Part shown: positions 17,878 through 26,387 of the stretch, piece by piece | Position numbering within the stretch: position 1 is the stretch's first letter | Layout: every line of letters starts with the position of its first letter | DNA from: Solitalea canadensis DSM 3403 | GTDB lineage: Bacteria; Bacteroidota; Bacteroidia; Sphingobacteriales; Sphingobacteriaceae | DNA length: 64,000 bases | Reading direction: 5' to 3' | Assembly (NCBI RefSeq): GCF_000242635.2 | Contig: NC_017770.1 | Location: 2,368,669-2,432,668 of the forward strand | Made by a program: the position numbers and the translations under genes | The notes under the pieces: model-generated | What the model saw: the letters and a program-made list of their open reading frames with translations, nothing else | Database searches by the model: none | What the model was told of the DNA's origin: nothing

Positions 17878-20244
17878 TTACTTCAATTTTACAATAGTTA
17901 TTCCATCGCCACCTCTGTCAGGGTGTTCATCTTCCATTTGATCAACGGCCGAATATTTTTTCAGGTAATCGCGAATAAGTTTTCGCAAAATACCGTCACC
18001 TCTTCCGTGCAAAATTCGTAATGAACTTAATCCCATCATTAACGCTCTGTCCATAAACTTCTCTAACTCGTAAAGCATTTCTTCACCACGCATACCCCGT
18101 ACATCTATTTCCGGACTAAATGAAGCCCGCTGCTGAATCTGATAATCGGCATACCCACCTTTGCTTTGTTTTACAGGTTGATCTTTACTTTGAATTTTCT
18201 CCAACCTGTTAACTTTCACAACCGACATCAGCTCTCCAATCGCAATAACTGCATTGGTTTTATTCAACTCAATGATTTTTCCAGTAGTATCACTATCGAT
18301 TAGTTTTACCCAATCGCCCACAGCCAATGGTTCTGCTTCTTTTTTACGTACAGGCTTATCCGCTTTCAGTTTCAGCTTCTGTTGTTCTTGCTCCAACCGC
18401 TGGCGTGCCTGTTTCGTTTGCTCTTTATCTGCTTTTGCTGTTCTAATTTCAGCAATGGTATTCTCTACTAATTTATTGGCGCCTTTAATGATATCCTGGG
18501 CCTGTTGCTTAGCATCATTAACCAATTTCTTACGATTTTCATCGAAGTACTCTTTCAGTTTTTTATTTTCTTCGAGCAATTCATTCAATCGTTTCTGGCG
18601 CTTCTCAATCTCTACTTTGGTATCGTAAACCTGTTTCTTTTCACGCTCCAGATCTACCAACAAAGTATCTACCTTCTTCTGCTGATCACCAATCTTTACT
18701 TTTGCCAATTTGAGCACTTGTTCAGGCAAGCCTATTTTTTGCGCAATTTCAAAGGCGTATGAGCTACCTGGCTTACCTATTTGCAAAACATACATCGGCT
18801 GCATATGCACATTATCAAACAACATCGATGCATTTTCAAGTCCTTCCGTATTATTGGCGAAAAGTTTAAGATTAGAGTAGTGGGTGGTGAGCACACCCTT
18901 TACTTTCTTCTGATTGAGCACCTGTAACACCGCTTCGGCAATTGGCCCACCAAACTGCGGATCTGTTCCTGTACCAAACTCGTCAATCATTACAAGCGTG
19001 TGAAAATTAGCCATCTCCACAAAGTTTTTCATTTTGGTAAGATGCGCGCTATAGGTACTCAAATCGCTTTCAATTGATTGATCATCTCCAATATCTACCA
19101 GGATTCTGCGATAAAGGCCCATTTCAGAATGACTATCAGCAGGAATCAGCATACCAGCTTGTAGCATTAATTGCAACAAACCTACTGTTTTCATGCAAAC
19201 CGACTTACCCCCTGCATTTGGACCTGATACCAGTATTATTCTTCCTGTTTCGTCAATTTTGATATTTAAGGGAACTACCGTTTGCTTAGTCTGCTTAAAG
19301 TTTAAATACAAAAGCGGGTGACGAGCATTGCTCAGTTTCAAATAAGGCTCATTCTTCAATATTGGCATGCTTGCATCCAGCTTAATGGCCAATGAAGCTT
19401 TAGCACGAATAAAATCGATCTTAGTTAGTAATCCATGATAAGCAATTAATAATGGAGAATAAGGTCGAACTTCATCTGTTAAGGCTGTCAGTATTCGGAT
19501 GATCTCCCGTCTTTTTTCAAATTCAAGGTCACGAACTCTATTATTTAAATCGAAGACTTCTGCTGGTTCCAGGTAAATAGTTTGCCCCGTGGCGGATTCA
19601 TCATGAATAAAGCCTTTCATTTTTCGCTTATGCTCCGCTAAAACGGGAATCACTAAACGGCCATCTCGAATTGTCAGACTCCCATCGGCACTCCAACCCT
19701 CTTTAATGGCGTTACGAAAAATAATATCCAGCCTTCTGCGCGATTCGCTTTCAGCGGCAGCTATTTCACGAATCACCTTATTCAACTCCGGCGATGCATT
19801 GGGCCTAATTTTACCTTTAGGATCAATTACCGCATCAATACTTTTCAATATCTTTTGCTCAATCGCCATTCCTTCAAACAATGCCTGAAGGTTGGGATAT
19901 TGCTCTTCGCGATCTTTGAAATAGCGAATTGTTTGAAAAACTGTTGTTAACGCTAAAGTGAGGGAATAAAAGTCTTCTTCCGAAAGAAAAGCACCTTCTA
20001 TCCTAATTTTGTTAACAAGATATTGAATATCAATAAAGTTAGCTGAAGGAAATGGCGCATCATTCATCAATATTTCCTTAAATTCAGCTGTTTGAGAGAG
20101 CAGTTTATTAAGCAGTTCAAAATTTGTAATGAACTGCATCTTATCAACCAGGTTTTTACCCATCAAGCTTAAGCACTCATTGCGCAAAAGCTCTTTTATA
20201 TCATTGAAACCTAATTTTTCTCCTACGTTTTCGGGATATAACAC
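17878..20244 (-). CDS. mutS2: Endonuclease MutS2 (MutS-like ATPase with Smr domain)
   Basis: A 788-aa MutS2. Order of domains: core/clamp helices (1-300), ATPase with Walker A GPNAGGKS (341-348) and downstream DEFGTGTDP Walker B, a long coiled coil rich in Lys/Glu/Gln (about 510-640), and C-terminal Smr nuclease domain (about 700-788) with IDVRGMRGEE and HGRGDG. The start codon is GTG, with no in-frame ATG upstream. MutS2 acts in suppression of recombination and, as shown in Bacillus, in rescue of collided ribosomes; it lacks the mismatch-binding domain of MutS1. The DUF4296 gene ends 49 bases upstream. Confidence 0.96.
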   Translation of the reverse strand: MLYPENVGEKLGFNDIKELLRNECLSLMGKNLVDKMQFITNFELLNKLLSQTAEFKEILMNDAPFPSANFIDIQYLVNKIRIEGAFLSEEDFYSLTLALTTVFQTIRYFKDREEQYPNLQALFEGMAIEQKILKSIDAVIDPKGKIRPNASPELNKVIREIAAAESESRRRLDIIFRNAIKEGWSADGSLTIRDGRLVIPVLAEHKRKMKGFIHDESATGQTIYLEPAEVFDLNNRVRDLEFEKRREIIRILTALTDEVRPYSPLLIAYHGLLTKIDFIRAKASLAIKLDASMPILKNEPYLKLSNARHPLLYLNFKQTKQTVVPLNIKIDETGRIILVSGPNAGGKSVCMKTVGLLQLMLQAGMLIPADSHSEMGLYRRILVDIGDDQSIESDLSTYSAHLTKMKNFVEMANFHTLVMIDEFGTGTDPQFGGPIAEAVLQVLNQKKVKGVLTTHYSNLKLFANNTEGLENASMLFDNVHMQPMYVLQIGKPGSSYAFEIAQKIGLPEQVLKLAKVKIGDQQKKVDTLLVDLEREKKQVYDTKVEIEKRQKRLNELLEENKKLKEYFDENRKKLVNDAKQQAQDIIKGANKLVENTIAEIRTAKADKEQTKQARQRLEQEQQKLKLKADKPVRKKEAEPLAVGDWVKLIDSDTTGKIIELNKTNAVIAIGELMSVVKVNRLEKIQSKDQPVKQSKGGYADYQIQQRASFSPEIDVRGMRGEEMLYELEKFMDRALMMGLSSLRILHGRGDGILRKLIRDYLKKYSAVDQMEDEHPDRGGDGITIVKLK

Positions 20245-20293
20245 TATTTGTATTTTTAATCAGGTTAAATCAACCTTTTTTGATTCAACCATT

Positions 20294-20809
20294 CTATTGA
20301 ACAGGGTGCTTCTTTAAATCTAATTTCCTAAAAACGGAGTCTCTCACCCTTTTTAACGAGTCTCTGTTTATAGTTTTTTTGTTTACCGTTTTACCCGCAA
20401 AAGGTTTTTCAATTGAAGCTGGTCGATCAGTTTTAGACAACTCACTTTGCCTTTTCGATAAGCTATCAATCATCTGCTCATACATTACATCCATTATTTC
20501 AGGATTATTGAGGTAGTATTTCATGCTTCTGCTTAATGCAGCAGTATCAATACCATACTTTTTGAATACAAACTCGTATGAAGCTTTTGTAACACGTTTA
20601 GCAGAGTCGTCTTTAGGAATCCGGTACGATCGTGACTCTATCAAATGTAAATCGGTAAGAATATTCTTCATTTTTTCTTCCGGAATTACATCTGAGGGAC
20701 GGCTATCATTTTTACAGCCGACAACTAAGACACTTAAAATAAAGGAACTAAATAAACATATCTTTATTATTTTTTGTTTTCCAACAGTTGGAAGCTTTAC
20801 ATTAAACAT
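20294..20809 (-). CDS. DUF4296 lipoprotein
   Basis: About 171 aa from the ATG at 20809, chosen because AAGGA lies 5 bases upstream; an in-frame ATG at 20836 would add nine residues. The signal peptide ends in the lipobox VVG-C. The mature region contains IPEEKMKNILTDLHLIES and YEFVFKKYGIDTAALSRSMKYY, which is the core of DUF4296, a Bacteroidota-specific lipoprotein family of unknown function. The C-terminus is rich in Lys, Arg, Ser and Asp. It lies just upstream of mutS2 on the same strand. Confidence 0.82.
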   Translation of the reverse strand: MFNVKLPTVGKQKIIKICLFSSFILSVLVVGCKNDSRPSDVIPEEKMKNILTDLHLIESRSYRIPKDDSAKRVTKASYEFVFKKYGIDTAALSRSMKYYLNNPEIMDVMYEQMIDSLSKRQSELSKTDRPASIEKPFAGKTVNKKTINRDSLKRVRDSVFRKLDLKKHPVQ

Positions 20810-20827
20810 TATTATCCTTATGATTTT

Positions 20828-20859
20828 ATTGAACATGCTCGTTTCATATTGTAAATTTG
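20828..20859 (+). promoter_or_regulatory. Candidate promoter for the YggS-type gene
   Basis: A TAAATTTG box at 20852-20859 matches TAnnTTTG; a weaker ATTG at 20828-20831 lies 20 bases upstream. The start codon of the next gene is at 20931. Confidence 0.4.
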
Positions 20860-20930
20860 CGAACCATTGAAAAGCCAGATGGTTTTTCTTTACATTTTTC
20901 GTTTTTAATAATCTGTAAAATTATACATTA

Positions 20931-21626
20931 ATGAGCATCTCTGCCAATATCAATGATTTTAAAAAGCAATTAGGCGCAGTAAAAGTTAAACTTATAGCCG
21001 TTTCCAAGACTCAACCAGTAGAAAAAATTCAGGAAGCTTACGATGCGGGGCAACGAATTTTCGGTGAAAACCAGGTTCAGGAAATGGTAGATAAGTATGA
21101 ACATTTGCCCAAAGATATTGAATGGCATTTAATTGGACACCTTCAAACGAATAAAGTTAAATACATTGCTCCGTTTGTAAACCTTATCCATTCTGTCGAC
21201 AGTCTTAAATTGCTTCAGGAAATCAATAAGCAAGCGCTCAAAAACAACCGAGTTATTGACTGCTTGTTACAAGTTTATATTGCCGACGAAGAGACTAAAT
21301 TCGGTCTCGGATATGATGAACTGATAGAATTACTTCGCTCGGAAGAGTTTTCTACATTGAAAAACGTAAGCATTGTTGGAGTTATGGGCATCGCAACTAA
21401 TACCAACAGTCAGAAACAGATAAAAGAAGAATTCTACGAGCTCTCCACCTTATTTAATGGTTTAAAAACTGCATTTTTCCGAAACAACCCGACATTCAAA
21501 GAAATATCAATGGGCATGTCAAGCGACTACTTGATCGCCATAGAACAAGGCAGCACCATGATCAGAGTAGGAAGTGCCATTTTTGGAGAAAGAACGAAGA
21601 AACCGATTTCCAATAATAATTTATAG
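20931..21626 (+). CDS. yggS: YggS/PROSC-type pyridoxal phosphate homeostasis protein
   Basis: A 231-aa PLP-binding protein of the alanine racemase-like TIM-barrel fold. The PLP Lys lies in LIAVSKTQPVEKI near residue 25. GENQVQEMVDKY, IEWHLIGHLQTNKVKYI, and the C-terminal SMGMSSDYLIAIEQGSTMIRVGSAIFGER, where phosphate is bound, are hallmarks. It keeps PLP levels balanced and shows no known enzyme activity. Downstream is a hairpin repeat (21632-21688) and then the GNAT gene. Confidence 0.95.
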   Translation: MSISANINDFKKQLGAVKVKLIAVSKTQPVEKIQEAYDAGQRIFGENQVQEMVDKYEHLPKDIEWHLIGHLQTNKVKYIAPFVNLIHSVDSLKLLQEINKQALKNNRVIDCLLQVYIADEETKFGLGYDELIELLRSEEFSTLKNVSIVGVMGIATNTNSQKQIKEEFYELSTLFNGLKTAFFRNNPTFKEISMGMSSDYLIAIEQGSTMIRVGSAIFGERTKKPISNNNL

Positions 21627-21631
21627 TATTT

Positions 21632-21688
21632 AGTTCATAGATAATGGATCATAGCATCCCATAAACTATGATCCATGAACTATGAACC
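21632..21688. repeat. Hairpin-forming GTTCATAG/GGATCATAG intergenic repeat
   Basis: Left arm AGTTCATAGATAATGGATCATAG-type 23 bases (21632-21654), right arm (21666-21688) pairs at 20 of 23 positions, loop of 11 bases. It is built from the words GTTCATAG and GGATCATAG. It begins five bases after one stop codon and ends twelve bases before the next start. Confidence 0.8.
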
Positions 21689-21700
21689 ACCTAACAACTT

Positions 21701-22150
21701 ATGTCAATTACAATACGAGAAGCACAAAAAACGGATTGCCCGCGTTTGCTGGAATTAATAAAAGAATTAGCGGTATATGAAAAAGCTCCGGATGCCGTAA
21801 CCGTTACGCTTGAGCATTTTGAGGAAACCGGTTTTGGGCCTAATCCGGTTTGGAAAGCATTTGTAGCCGAACAAGACGGTATTATAGCTGGTTTTTCCTT
21901 GTATTATGTACGCTATTCTACCTGGAAAGGAGCTCGGATGTACCTTGAAGATATTTTGGTAACAGAAGAAATGCGTGGCAAAGGCATTGGAAAACTATTA
22001 TTCGACCGACTTATTGTTGAAGCCATGGAAAAGAACTTTAACGGTATGGTTTGGCAAGTGCTGGAATGGAATGAACCGGCAATTAACTTTTATAAAAAAT
22101 ATGCTGCCAATTTTGATCCTGAATGGATAAATTGCAGCCTTGAATTTTAA
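21701..22150 (+). CDS. GNAT family N-acetyltransferase
   Basis: A 149-aa acetyltransferase. The acetyl-CoA-binding motif A is visible as EDILVTEEMRGKGIGKLLFD, with the R-G-K-G-I-G loop, followed by GMVWQVLEWNEPAINFYKKY (motif B). The N-terminal part ITIREAQKTDCPRLLELIKE and EKAPDAVTVTLEHF resembles the diamine (spermidine/spermine) acetyltransferase group, so a small amine is a plausible substrate; that is inference from similarity. Encoded between two unrelated genes, separated from the upstream gene by a hairpin repeat. Confidence 0.87.
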   Translation: MSITIREAQKTDCPRLLELIKELAVYEKAPDAVTVTLEHFEETGFGPNPVWKAFVAEQDGIIAGFSLYYVRYSTWKGARMYLEDILVTEEMRGKGIGKLLFDRLIVEAMEKNFNGMVWQVLEWNEPAINFYKKYAANFDPEWINCSLEF

Positions 22151-22248
22151 TACTGAATGGAGTACAATCAACGACAGAATGCAATGTAACTTAACCTAAA
22201 CTATTCATTCTCTCTCACTGCTATCATTCTATAAAAAACACGCTTTAC

Positions 22249-23523
22249 ATGCAGATATTTAAGTTTGGAGGAGCATCAGCCAAAGATGCCAATGGAATAC
22301 GGAATATTACCAAAATTGTTAAAGAATACGGTTCTCCTCAGAATTTGTTGATTGTGGTTTCGGCTATGGGAAAAACAACCAATTCCCTTGAAGACCTTAC
22401 CAAAGCTTTTTTTAATCGCCAGGATAATACACATGAAATCTTTGAACAAATAAAACAGTATCATTTTGATGTTATTGATGAGCTGTTTGAAGGTGCTGAA
22501 AAAGAAAAAGTGGCTGATGATATTTCGAATCAATTTGTGGAAGTCGATTGGATTATTGAAGATGAGCCACACGACGAATTTGACTATGTATACGACCAGA
22601 TCGTTTCTATTGGTGAATTAGTATCCACAAAGATTGTAAGTGCTTACCTAAACGCTAATCAGGTACAAAACAAATGGATCGATGCCCGGGGATATATCCA
22701 AACTGATAACACCTACCGTGAAGGTAAAGTAGATTGGGATCTTTCTGCTACATTGATTCAAAACGAACTTCCGGCAATATTAAAAAATGAGATCATTGTA
22801 ACCCAGGGTTTTGTTGGAGGAACATCGGAAAACTTTACTACGACATTAGGACGCGAGGGTTCCGATTATAGCGCCGCCATTTTTGCATATAGTTTAAATG
22901 CTGAACAGATGACTATATGGAAAGACGTACCCGGAGTACTAAACGCCGATCCTAAATGGTTTGACAATACGCAGAAATTAGATCAGCTATCTTATCTTGA
23001 TGCCATTGAATTAGCTTATTATGGAGCAACGGTTATCCACCCGAAAACCATCAAGCCTTTGCAGAATAAACAAATTCCATTATACGTTCGTTCGTTTATC
23101 AAACCGGAAGAAAGTGGAACTGTAATCAGTAATGAGGCTCCCAAAAAGATCATACCTTCATTTATTTTTAAAATTAAACAGGTGTTGATCTCCATCTCTC
23201 CTACAGATTTTTCTTTTATTGTAGAAGAAAATTTAAGCGATATTTTTGAAGTATTTCATGCTACGGGTGTTAAAATTAACACCATGCACAATTCTGCAAT
23301 CAGTTTCTCTGTAAGTGTTGATTTTGATGAACGTAAAACTCCGGTATTAATTAGCAAGTTAAAAGAATCCTTTAAGGTTCGCTATAACGACAACCTGGAA
23401 CTCATCACCATCAGACATTATAACCAGGAAACAATTGATCGCGTGTTGGTTAACAAAGAGACTCTATTGGAGGTTCGTAGCAGACATACCATTCAAATGG
23501 TTGTGAAAGATCTTAGCAATTAA
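22249..23523 (+). CDS. lysC: Aspartate kinase (monofunctional)
   Basis: A 424-aa aspartokinase, first step of the Lys/Thr/Met pathway from aspartate. The kinase domain begins MQIFKFGGASAKDANGI (the KFGG motif). TTLGREGSDYSAAIFA and WKDVPGVLNADPKWF are the nucleotide and aspartate site segments, and YYGATVIHPKTIKPL closes the domain. Two ACT-like regulatory segments follow (about 300-424), which normally give feedback control by lysine or threonine; the effector cannot be deduced. There is no homoserine dehydrogenase fusion. The N-terminus KFGGA (usual KFGGT/KFGGS) is a slight variant. Confidence 0.93.
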   Translation: MQIFKFGGASAKDANGIRNITKIVKEYGSPQNLLIVVSAMGKTTNSLEDLTKAFFNRQDNTHEIFEQIKQYHFDVIDELFEGAEKEKVADDISNQFVEVDWIIEDEPHDEFDYVYDQIVSIGELVSTKIVSAYLNANQVQNKWIDARGYIQTDNTYREGKVDWDLSATLIQNELPAILKNEIIVTQGFVGGTSENFTTTLGREGSDYSAAIFAYSLNAEQMTIWKDVPGVLNADPKWFDNTQKLDQLSYLDAIELAYYGATVIHPKTIKPLQNKQIPLYVRSFIKPEESGTVISNEAPKKIIPSFIFKIKQVLISISPTDFSFIVEENLSDIFEVFHATGVKINTMHNSAISFSVSVDFDERKTPVLISKLKESFKVRYNDNLELITIRHYNQETIDRVLVNKETLLEVRSRHTIQMVVKDLSN

Positions 23524-23543
23524 TACATTATTCATAAAATAAG

Positions 23544-23588
23544 AAAGGCATTTGGAATACTCCTTTCTAAAGGATTTCCAAATGCTTT
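23544..23588. terminator. Bidirectional terminator between aspartate kinase and the DUF6048-like gene
   Basis: Long interrupted stem AAAGGCATTTGGAA...CCTTT / AAAGG...TTCCAAATGCTTTT between convergent genes. Confidence 0.75.
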
Positions 23589-23611
23589 TACTTTTATAGC
23601 TGTTATATACT

Positions 23612-24334
23612 TTATTTCTTTTTCTCTACTACAACATTTTTGACTTTACCGAACGGTAACATATAGCTTAATGTATAATTGAAGTTAAAGATGAAATCCT
23701 TTTTAAAACCTACCCCCGGAATATAAAGGTCGTCAAATGATTCATCCATTGAACTTGATAAAGGAAACGCACCTCTTATAGTCCAACCCATAATAAAGTT
23801 TTTAACCATTTCCACTTTCATTCCTACAACCAAATCTAAACTGACTACCGTTGAGTTAGGTGGAGAAAAAGAGCCTGTGGAAGAACCCGTCCAATAGTCG
23901 TCACGAATCTTATAATTGTTAACGTCCGTGCTTAACATACTATACACTCCACGCATACCTACGTAAAATGAGTTATTGGTAGGTTTACTAAATTTGATGA
24001 TATTGTAATTAAAGCCCAGTTTTAAATACGGGCCTTTAATAGAATAATCAAGGAAATCATTTACTTGCGTTCCATGCCCATATCCTGCTTCAGCCGCAAT
24101 ATACCAGTTATTGTTAAGTCGAAGATCACCTACTACCTCAAAAGCCTTTATATCCTTGTCAAATGCATAGCGGATAGGGTAACTAATATCAACACCTAAA
24201 GTAAAAGCTTTAGGTAATTTATAGGTTACAGTATCCTTTTTAGATTTAACCCTGGTTGAATCTTGAGCAACGGCTGCTGATGAGATAAATAATAAACTAC
24301 TTAAAGTAAATATAAAGAGCAGTCGAAGCTTCAT
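23612..24334 (-). CDS. Outer membrane beta-barrel protein (DUF6048-like)
   Basis: A 240-aa secreted protein with signal peptide (1-23, ending AVAQ) and amphipathic strands throughout: RFDKDIKAFEVVGDLRLN-like stretches, NNWYIAAEAGYGHG, YLKLGFNYNIIKF, SFYVGMRGVYS, and an aromatic-rich end (FIFNFNYTLSYMLPFGK). It resembles the Bacteroidota family DUF6048, usually encoded next to a DUF6452 protein, which is the arrangement here: the upstream gene overlaps it by 38 bases. No specific function is known. It is probably an outer-membrane barrel of eight to ten strands. Confidence 0.78.
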   Translation of the reverse strand: MKLRLLFIFTLSSLLFISSAAVAQDSTRVKSKKDTVTYKLPKAFTLGVDISYPIRYAFDKDIKAFEVVGDLRLNNNWYIAAEAGYGHGTQVNDFLDYSIKGPYLKLGFNYNIIKFSKPTNNSFYVGMRGVYSMLSTDVNNYKIRDDYWTGSSTGSFSPPNSTVVSLDLVVGMKVEMVKNFIMGWTIRGAFPLSSSMDESFDDLYIPGVGFKKDFIFNFNYTLSYMLPFGKVKNVVVEKKK

Positions 24335-24815
24335 TCGTAATATCAGTTTGTTGTGTTACACTATTTTTAAAGCGATTTTGAGTGGCCGTTGCATTTTTAA
24401 TGGTGAAATCAAATTTAAAACCACATTCTTGAGAAACAAACGCTCTCCGACCTTCATAATCAATCTTTAAGGTATCTTTCGTTATTTCCCGTTTTTTAGA
24501 GGCAGGATTCAACTTATTTATTACAAAAGTAAATGTGCTTGTCTGTGCATTGTTATTCAATGGCAAAACAATTCGTTGAACACTTCTTAATGAATCCACT
24601 ACTAGAGAATCGGTTCCAATTCCTTTCACAACAAGTGTATCAGGTAGTGAAAATTTAAAGGTATCCAGTTCACCGGTTTTCTTATTTAGTGTATCTCTGT
24701 AAAACTCTACTACTACTCCAGGGCTTGGATTAGTATCGCTACAAATTTTATCGGTATTGCAAGCAATGACTCCAAAAACAGTAACTACTATTAAAAGGGT
24801 ACCTATTAATTTCAT
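24297..24815 (-). CDS. DUF6452-like lipoprotein
   Basis: A 172-aa exported protein; signal peptide MKLIGTLLIVVTVFGVIAC with a lipobox-like VIAC. The mature part starts NTDKICSDTNPSPGVVVEFY and forms an all-beta domain with two later Cys (C24 after cleavage region and C near QECGFKF), as in DUF6452. Its 3' end overlaps the start of the DUF6048-like gene by 38 bases in another frame, implying translational coupling and a joint role at the outer membrane. Function unknown. Confidence 0.75.
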   Translation of the reverse strand: MKLIGTLLIVVTVFGVIACNTDKICSDTNPSPGVVVEFYRDTLNKKTGELDTFKFSLPDTLVVKGIGTDSLVVDSLRSVQRIVLPLNNNAQTSTFTFVINKLNPASKKREITKDTLKIDYEGRRAFVSQECGFKFDFTIKNATATQNRFKNSVTQQTDITNEASTALYIYFK

Positions 24816-24922
24816 TCAATAGTTAGATTAATTGCCAAACTTAGAAAAATAAGAAGCAAGATACAAGGTGATACTTTTAACTAAATAAAAATGAGAACTT
24901 TAGAAAAATCAACTTAACACGG

Positions 24923-25180
24923 CTAATCATAATGAAAACGGCATTTTGCAATAAGTATTTCATCATCCTTAACTTTATATATAAGCCTATGCTCATTGTC
25001 AATCCTTCTTGACCAAAAGCCTTTATACTTATGTTTCAAAGGTTCCGGTTTTCCAAGACCAGTAAACGGCGTTCGTGAAATATCTTTTAATAACTCGTTA
25101 ATTTTCAACAAGTACTTCTTATTTGTTTGTTGCCAATATAAATAATCCTCCCAGGATTCATCTACAAATACATATTTCAT
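24923..25180 (-). CDS. yoeB: YoeB-type mRNA interferase toxin
   Basis: An 85-aa ribosome-dependent mRNA interferase of the RelE superfamily. The residues known to be catalytic in E. coli YoeB are conserved at the same numbers: E46 (in KPEPLKH), R65 (in NEHRLIY) and H83 with Y84 (in CRFHYD, the last residues). GFWSRRID and the overall length match the Txe/YoeB family. Its start overlaps the antitoxin stop by four bases (ATGA), the usual coupling that keeps antitoxin in excess. Nothing suggests inactivation. Confidence 0.95.
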   Translation of the reverse strand: MKYVFVDESWEDYLYWQQTNKKYLLKINELLKDISRTPFTGLGKPEPLKHKYKGFWSRRIDNEHRLIYKVKDDEILIAKCRFHYD

Positions 25181-25434
25181 TCTTCAATTAAACCCTTTTC
25201 AAAAGAGTTTCCATTATTAAGCTTTTCAATAGCAGCATCCAGACGTTTTTCATTTATTTTAGAAGATAGCTCATGGCTTGTAGCCAACAACGAATTATAT
25301 TCGGCTAACGACATAATAACGATACCATTATCCTTTCCTCTATTAATGATAAGTGTTTCAAGATTTTTAGATACTTCGTCAAAGTATTTTTTAATATCTT
25401 TTCTAAAATCTGAAATGGTTGTTGTTAACATCAT
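25177..25434 (-). CDS. yefM: YefM-type antitoxin (Phd/YefM family)
   Basis: About 85 aa, neutralising YoeB and autorepressing the operon. The frame is open from 25464 but the likely start is the MMLTTTISDFRKD pair of Met codons (25434 or 25431), because the upstream codons coincide with operator repeats. The N-terminal DNA-binding half has ISDFRKDIKKYFDEVSK and GIVIMSLAEYNSLLATSHELSS, the Phd/YefM fold. The C-terminal half, rich in Lys, Glu and Asn, should wrap the toxin. A TATATTTG promoter box (complement of 25450-25457) lies within the operator. Confidence 0.92.
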   Translation of the reverse strand: MMLTTTISDFRKDIKKYFDEVSKNLETLIINRGKDNGIVIMSLAEYNSLLATSHELSSKINEKRLDAAIEKLNNGNSFEKGLIEE

Positions 25435-25463
25435 GTACATATTTATGTACAAATATAAGTACA
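25434..25463 (-). promoter_or_regulatory. YefM-YoeB operator with three TGTACA-type boxes
   Basis: TGTACA at 25434-25439 and 25446-25451 and the variant AGTACA at 25458-25463 are spaced exactly 12 bases apart. TGTACA is the core known for the E. coli yefM-yoeB operator palindromes, which are also about one helical turn apart. The -7 promoter box (complement of CAAATATA, 25450-25457) lies between boxes two and three, so bound repressor would block transcription. Confidence 0.8.
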
Positions 25464-25593
25464 AATTTCAATAATTAATACGTTTTAATTAGCTAAATCA
25501 TATCCCATAGAATGAAAAGAATCACTAATTACAATGATTACATCAGCTAAAAACCAAATGCAACAACCATTTAAATAGCTTGTACATACTTTT

Positions 25594-26358
25594 TTAGCGC
25601 TTACTCTCCTTAAATTTCTTCAAAATCGAATTACCCTTAAGCTGAACCGCTTTAGGGAGTTTTTTCCAGTTTTCTGAATATTCTACATGGTACTTGTCAT
25701 CTTCATTTCCAGAAGGAAAATAGGCTGTAGCTTTATACTTATCAAAATCCTTGTCATAAACAATTACCTTTAAAGGTTTTGCATCCAATCCGTCACTTTC
25801 TCCATAATAAACAAGGTAGAATTCAGGTTTTCCGTCGTTATCTTCATCTGCAGCAGCGCAATAGTCGTACTGAAACTCGGGCCAGTAAACCTCATTGCCG
25901 AAATCCTGAAATTTGCATTTCTCTACATACCCCCCGTGATCTTCCAGCAAAACATAGGCAAATAAATTCTTTACAGTTAACTGATAAGGTTCATTAAAAT
26001 CTTTCCGAACAACACCATATTCACCATTTTCTTGCTTTTCATAAACATCAGTACTGTCGCCGCCAAAATGCTCCTCCTTTATGATTTTCTCTTTGAAAAC
26101 AAACTTAAAGTATCCCCATTGAGGGGCTTCAACATTGATAATCAAAGCAGTATTCCCTTTGTCCCCATAATCATAGGAAACATCTTCATTCAATTCGTTA
26201 AACTGATCATCCGATGGACGGATATAATTAACGCTGACTTCCTTACTCCCTATTTTTCCTTTGGCTTTATCATTTATTGCCTTGCTTTTACTGTGAGAGT
26301 GCTCACACGAAGAAATAAGTACGGTAGAAAATAAAAATAATAGATAATAATATTTCAT
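25594..26358 (-). CDS. Lipoprotein with an acidic calcium-loop-like motif
   Basis: A 254-aa lipoprotein; signal peptide MKYYYLLFLFSTVLISSC with lipobox LISS-C. The mature protein starts Ser/Lys-rich, and has a central stretch with several Asp/Glu. The C-terminal half carries YDYCAAADEDNDGKPEFYLV, where DEDNDGKPE resembles an EF-hand or FG-GAP type calcium loop, followed by YYGESDGLDAKPLKVIVYD. A comparable loop occurs in the protein at 5490, suggesting the same broad XAC2610-like group; that is inference. No enzyme motif is seen. Function unknown. Confidence 0.75.
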   Translation of the reverse strand: MKYYYLLFLFSTVLISSCEHSHSKSKAINDKAKGKIGSKEVSVNYIRPSDDQFNELNEDVSYDYGDKGNTALIINVEAPQWGYFKFVFKEKIIKEEHFGGDSTDVYEKQENGEYGVVRKDFNEPYQLTVKNLFAYVLLEDHGGYVEKCKFQDFGNEVYWPEFQYDYCAAADEDNDGKPEFYLVYYGESDGLDAKPLKVIVYDKDFDKYKATAYFPSGNEDDKYHVEYSENWKKLPKAVQLKGNSILKKFKESKR

Positions 26359-26387
26359 ATTAGTAGATAAGAGATGTAATAAAACGC

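Noticed and set aside
18254-18762. Plus-strand frames rich in Ser/Phe opposite mutS2
   Set aside because: Antisense of the coiled-coil-coding part of mutS2; Phe/Ser/Leu richness follows from Lys/Glu codons on the other strand.
20837-20930. Possible riboswitch upstream of the YggS-type gene
   Set aside because: Only a promoter-like box is visible; no conserved stem-loop pattern can be seen in the short leader.
24297-24334. Overlap of the DUF6452-like and DUF6048-like genes as a possible frameshift of one gene
   Set aside because: Each protein has its own complete signal peptide and the families are known as separate neighbours.
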